Positions 43,775 to 46,951 of a DNA stretch of 46,951 nucleotides are shown here, piece after piece. The stretch is from Acidobacteriaceae bacterium. GTDB lineage: Bacteria > Acidobacteriota > Terriglobia > Terriglobales > Acidobacteriaceae. The stretch is from positions 1 to 46,951 of the forward strand of contig JASHQQ010000151.1 in assembly GCA_030039035.1 (NCBI GenBank). The letters run 5' to 3'. The translations under genes and the position numbers were made by a program. The stretch's first letter is position 1; each line of letters begins with the position of its first letter. The notes beneath the pieces are model-generated. The model did no database searches and was not told the origin of the DNA. It worked only from the letters and a program-made list of their open reading frames with translations.

Positions 43775-45475
43775 TTAGCGCCCCTGGGTAAGCCGTGGCG
43801 GATGTTGCAACGACAGCCGATCCCAGGGGCCGTCCCACTCACAGGGTCTGCCCTTGGTTCGGAAAGATGTCAGGTCGTCCGCCACCGACAGGCTGACATA
43901 GGTATTAATTCCTACGTTGGTGTCCACGCCAGCTGGCCCGGAGCTGTGCCGACACAAGTTAGCGGTATCGGGAACCAGATGGACGGGAATTCGATTGCCA
44001 CCGATCTCGACGTCATCGTGCCGTGTACCCGATGCGTCATAGAGAAAATGCGTTCTGCGCCACTCCTGCACCATCTCGACGGTAATCTGGCCGTAGTTCT
44101 TCCGGATGAGCCACATTAGAGTCCAAAAGCGCGCGCCGGTACCATTGAGTCCAAAATGGGTTGGGTTCTGTGCGCCGTTTCCATGCTGGTTCATCGGATA
44201 GCCAGGGTCGTAAACGTTGTGCTCGTTGTAGCTGTCCTTCGATTCGACATTGTTCGTCGAGACGACATAGTGATTGCCTCTCTCCCCCATTTCGCCCGGG
44301 ACTCGGATGGCATAACGCGCCATGCCCTTTTCATCGGCTGGAATGCTCTCGACAACAAAGGCCTCGCGACTGTCGGAAACGACGCAGTTCACGCCACGCG
44401 TGCATTTCCCGATCACGATCTTCAATCCTGATTTGGCTCGATATTGCGGGCGGCCGACGGTAAGAAGCTCGACAGCATGCCTGGCCGAACTGGCGAAAGC
44501 TGCCGCGTAAAAGTTCCCCAACTGCCAGTCCAGGCCGGGTCGGCGATAGCCGGAGAACGGAGCATCCAGGGTCGGTCCAAGAATGCCCAGACTTCCGCCT
44601 GCATACCCGCTCACGGTCACGCCGCGATCATTCTGCGCATGTTCGCTCCCAATCTCGCCTGCGGAGTCGGTAACTGTGAAGCGATGGGCTCGCGGGTCCG
44701 TCGGATTGGCAATGAAGGTGACCAGATATTCCTGTGGGAAAAAGTGCTGGTCCTCCGAGCTGACATGAATCGCTTTGCCATCGCGAGTGGCGGGGCCGAG
44801 GATAACGGCACCACTGCAGCAGTGGATGTCATCGTCGACCGATGCCAGCTCGGCAGTCGAAGAGACGGGCGGCTTCCCTTTCAGACCCTAATAGCTGTTG
44901 ATCATCAGGATCTTATCGAAATGGTTCAATTCGCGGGGAAAGGCCGAAGCGGAGAGTTCCGTCGCCGCGCCGTCGGCGATCCCGTGCATCATTTCCAGCG
45001 CTTCGGGTACGAGGAATTCGTAGTACCGTTCCTGCTGGGTCAAATAGGTAGTTATGACTTCGCTGCTCCCTTGGACCGGCAGAAGCTCCCGGTACCAACC
45101 CTCGTACACCATGCGTATAAGGTCGCCTGCCCGTTCGCCATATTGCCTGCCGATTTGGTACCAGGAGCCGTCCAGTTCCCCGAGGTAGCGCGGATGCGGT
45201 TCATAGGCGGGATAGCCCTGAGCGAGGGAATACTCGCCCAGTTTCCGGTTATGGCCGGTCCATTCGGAAGGAGTCGAGTATTTGGCGGCGTCGGTAGCAG
45301 ACTTTGCAGGCAACGCGACAGACCAGGCAACGCTTTCAATGGGATCGCCCGAAAGAGCCATGGCGCCCACCGATGCCGCGAGCTTGAACCATGCTCTGCG
45401 GCTCATTCCTGAAGTCGCGTACCGTTGATCGAAGCTGTCCTTGCTATCTTTCGCCGCATCACTGCAATCCGCCAT
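43775..45475 (-). pseudogene. Tat-exported C45-type acyltransferase/hydrolase, split by an in-frame TAG
   Basis: One frame runs from 45475 (ATG) to 43775, interrupted only by TAG at 44888-44890. The first part has a Tat signal (SRRAWFKLAASVGAMALSG) and a leader region YLGELDGSWYQIGRQYGERAGDLIRMVYEGWYRELL, then reaches NSY before the stop. The rest continues in the same frame (the next in-frame stop is 90 codons and more away), with CCSGAVILGPATRDGKAI, which resembles the N-terminal nucleophile of C45 enzymes, and ANLCRHSSGPAGV near the C-terminus, typical of this group. Such enzymes cleave themselves at a Cys and then hydrolyse or transfer acyl groups. Without readthrough the catalytic half is lost, so I call it a pseudogene. 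Confidence 0.7.
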
Positions 45476-45585
45476 AATCTCGGCCTCAGTCGTGGTGTGC
45501 GGGCCGTGCTTCGCGCATTGCTCGCCAGTCGGATCATTATAGGGCAGCGTGAACGGCGCTCGCAGGTCTCCAAGATGCACGCCTC

Positions 45586-46431
45586 GTGACTGCTGTTGAG
45601 AGCGAAGATGGCAGACGTTGGGCCGAATCGAAGATCAAGGCGGTCACAGGTGGAGACCGCATCGCGGCGCGTTTTATGAGGCAGGATTTTTTCGAGTACA
45701 TACCGCAATTCAAACTCATCGTTGCCGGCAACCATAAGCTAGGGTTGCGCACCGTTGACGAAGCCATGAGGTGCAGGTTCAACGTGGTGCCCTTCTCAGT
45801 CACGGTGCCCGCCTCAGAACTCGATACGGAATTGACTGAAAAACTCCGCGAAGAATGGGGCGGAATCCTTCAGTGGATGATTGACGGTTGTTTGGGTTGG
45901 CAGGCGGAAGGTCTACATGCTCCCAAGACTGTGGTTGAAGCGACCGCAAGTTATCTGGCAGACGAGGATGTGCTTTCCCGGTGGGTGGAGGATCGCGAAG
46001 TGAAATGCGGGAGACGGGCTTCGGCAACCGAACTCTTCCGGAGTTGGCGCCAATGGTGCGTGGAAAACCAAGAAGATCCAGGATCACAAAAGCGGTTTTC
46101 GGAGAATCTCGAATCTCACGGCTTCAAACCGAAGAGAACGAAGAACGCGAGCGGGTTCAATGGAATTGGCCTGGTGACGGGTGTGACGGGTTGTCCCATA
46201 TTGACCGTTCGCCTGCGCGCGCGTGACGGGTATAACCGGAGTTTCCGTCACATCCGTCACTCGCGATACTCTCGATCGCCCTCTGGGCGGGTGGCGCTTT
46301 CAACTGGGCGAATAGGCCGGACTGGGGTCGGGTGCCTGGTTGAATGGATCGTGAGGCGCGGAAGCCCACGAGCATCTGCCAGAGCCGGACAGAAGCGATA
46401 TCGACCGCCCCAGAATGCCACACCGGCATAA
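45586..46431 (+). pseudogene. Fragment of a P4-type phage/plasmid primase-helicase
   Basis: The frame begins at a GTG at 45586, and upstream sequence switches to the start region of the C45 gene, so the N-terminal primase and the Walker A/B part are missing. What remains is the end of the SF3 helicase and its tail: EDGRRWAESKIKAVTGGDRIAARFMRQDFFEYIPQFKLIVAGNHKLGLRTVDEAMRCRFNVVPFSVTVPASEL, then EEWGGILQWMIDGCLGWQAEGL. This is the classic C-terminus of D5/P4-type primases of satellite phages, plasmids and islands. After about 46150 it becomes low-complexity, with VTGVTG, and includes the iteron-like repeats. A remnant of an integrated element, not a functional gene. Confidence 0.82.
46174..46260. 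repeat. Inverted GTGACGG repeats at the end of the primase fragment
   Basis: GTGACGGGTGTGACGG at 46174-46189 is matched by CCGTCACATCCGTCAC at 46245-46260, its reverse complement with one mismatch, and a further single GTGACGGG lies near 46223-46230. In the protein this encodes VTGVTG. Repeats of this kind at primase genes of P4-like elements can act as origin iterons; the function here is inferred. Confidence 0.6.
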
Positions 46432-46618
46432 CGTTACCTATCGGCGAGTGCAGAAGGGAAGGCCGAAACCGACCCTGAGAAGGGCGCTTCGAAAGGCGTC
46501 CATATCCGATTCCGGCGCTTGAACTGTTTGGAACACCCAACCTCTCGAAAACTGCGCGAAGCGACGCGACGACAATGCTACTCTGGACGCGCTTCTGATT
46601 CCCAGCCGGAGGCTTCTG

Positions 46619-46951
46619 TTGCCGCTCGCCGCTGGAACCACGGTCGGGCCCTATACCGTCGTCGCGCCGCTTGGGGCCGGCGGAATGGGCGAAGTCTATC
46701 GCGCTCGCGATGGCCGTCTGGGTCGCGAGGTCGCCATCAAAGTGCTCTCCCGAGCGCTTGCGGGCGATGCCGAGAGCCGGCGGCGATTCGATGCGGAGGT
46801 CCGCACCGTGGCCGCGCTGAAGCATTCCAACATCGTCTCCATCTTCGACTTCGGAGAATGGGAGGGTGCGCCCTATGCCGTGGTCGAGCTGATTGACGGC
46901 CAGTCCCTGCGCGAGATCCTTCGCGAGGGCGCGGTCCCCATCCGGCGCCTG
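46619..46951 (+). CDS. Serine/threonine protein kinase, N-terminal part (cut by window edge)
   Basis: 111 complete codons starting at a TTG with GGAGG six bases upstream (46608-46612), in frame to the window edge. The kinase lobe shows the glycine loop LGAGGMGEVYRARD (18-31), ATP-binding lysine K41 in VAIKVL, the alpha-C glutamate E60 in FDAEVRTVAALKHSNIV, and the hinge region AVVELIDGQSLREIL. This is a Hanks-type Pkn kinase, phosphorylating proteins on serine or threonine. In Acidobacteria such kinases often carry long C-terminal propeller or TPR regions, but the C-terminus is outside. The TTG start and absence of any in-frame ATG before the glycine loop support the chosen start. Confidence 0.9.
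   Translation, partial: MPLAAGTTVGPYTVVAPLGAGGMGEVYRARDGRLGREVAIKVLSRALAGDAESRRRFDAEVRTVAALKHSNIVSIFDFGEWEGAPYAVVELIDGQSLREILREGAVPIRRL

Noticed and set aside
43600..43842. Possible transposase remnant in the gap after the propeller gene
   Set aside because: No transposase motif or terminal inverted repeat could be confirmed by eye.
1..46951. CRISPR arrays, rRNA genes and intact insertion sequences
   Set aside because: No regular spacer-repeat pattern, no rRNA-like stretch and no complete transposase were found.

Overview
The window looks like a piece of a high-GC Acidobacteriota chromosome, most probably a Solibacter/Bryobacter-type lineage. The indicators are the PadR regulator plus ADOP-type duplicated permease pair near 35.2-38.2 kb, a bacillithiol glycosyltransferase start (bshA), many TTG/GTG starts behind good Shine-Dalgarno sites, TolB-like propeller proteins and a large exopolysaccharide locus. 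The species assignment is inference; no rRNA or marker gene is present.

Layout. 0-2.5 kb: the start of bshA, an HpnK/ChbG-type deacetylase, tRNA-Val(TAC) and an exported protein of unknown function. 2.6-7.5 kb: a two-component system followed without gaps by an outer-membrane porin-like protein and a secreted type 1 copper protein. 7.4-13.5 kb (minus strand): a run that starts with an outer-membrane barrel, a small cytochrome c, a CuA-type cupredoxin and a second cytochrome c, and continues into two GT9 glycosyltransferases and an O-antigen ligase/polymerase.

13.6-32.3 kb is the centrepiece. Thirteen genes form two tightly packed divergent operons. The minus-strand arm (21.8 to 13.6 kb) holds three B12-type radical SAM proteins, three SAM-dependent methyltransferases and an amidohydrolase, mostly with 4-base ATGA overlaps. 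The plus-strand arm (22.0 to 32.3 kb) holds an HprK-like kinase, a small protein resembling the kinase's N-terminal domain, an NTP_transf_5-type nucleotidyltransferase, a GT87-beta-propeller fusion, a giant Wzz-Wza-like fusion and a WbaP-type initiating sugar phosphotransferase. Together they suggest synthesis, unusual radical/methyl modification and export of a surface glycan. The 270-base divergent promoter region carries three TTGTCAT repeats at an exact 11-base period, which resembles a Pho box.

32.3-38.2 kb: fdhD and a DUF1641-like gene (no formate dehydrogenase in view), a lone PD-(D/E)XK-like protein, then PadR and the ADOP permease. 38.2-46.6 kb looks like a decayed island: a 45-base 3' half of tRNA-Asp(GTC) (a likely attachment site), an IPT/TIG surface protein with a one-base frameshift, an intact TolB-like propeller protein, a Tat-exported C45-type acyltransferase/hydrolase split by an in-frame TAG, and a truncated P4-type phage/plasmid primase-helicase with inverted GTGACGG repeats. 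The window ends inside a Ser/Thr protein kinase.
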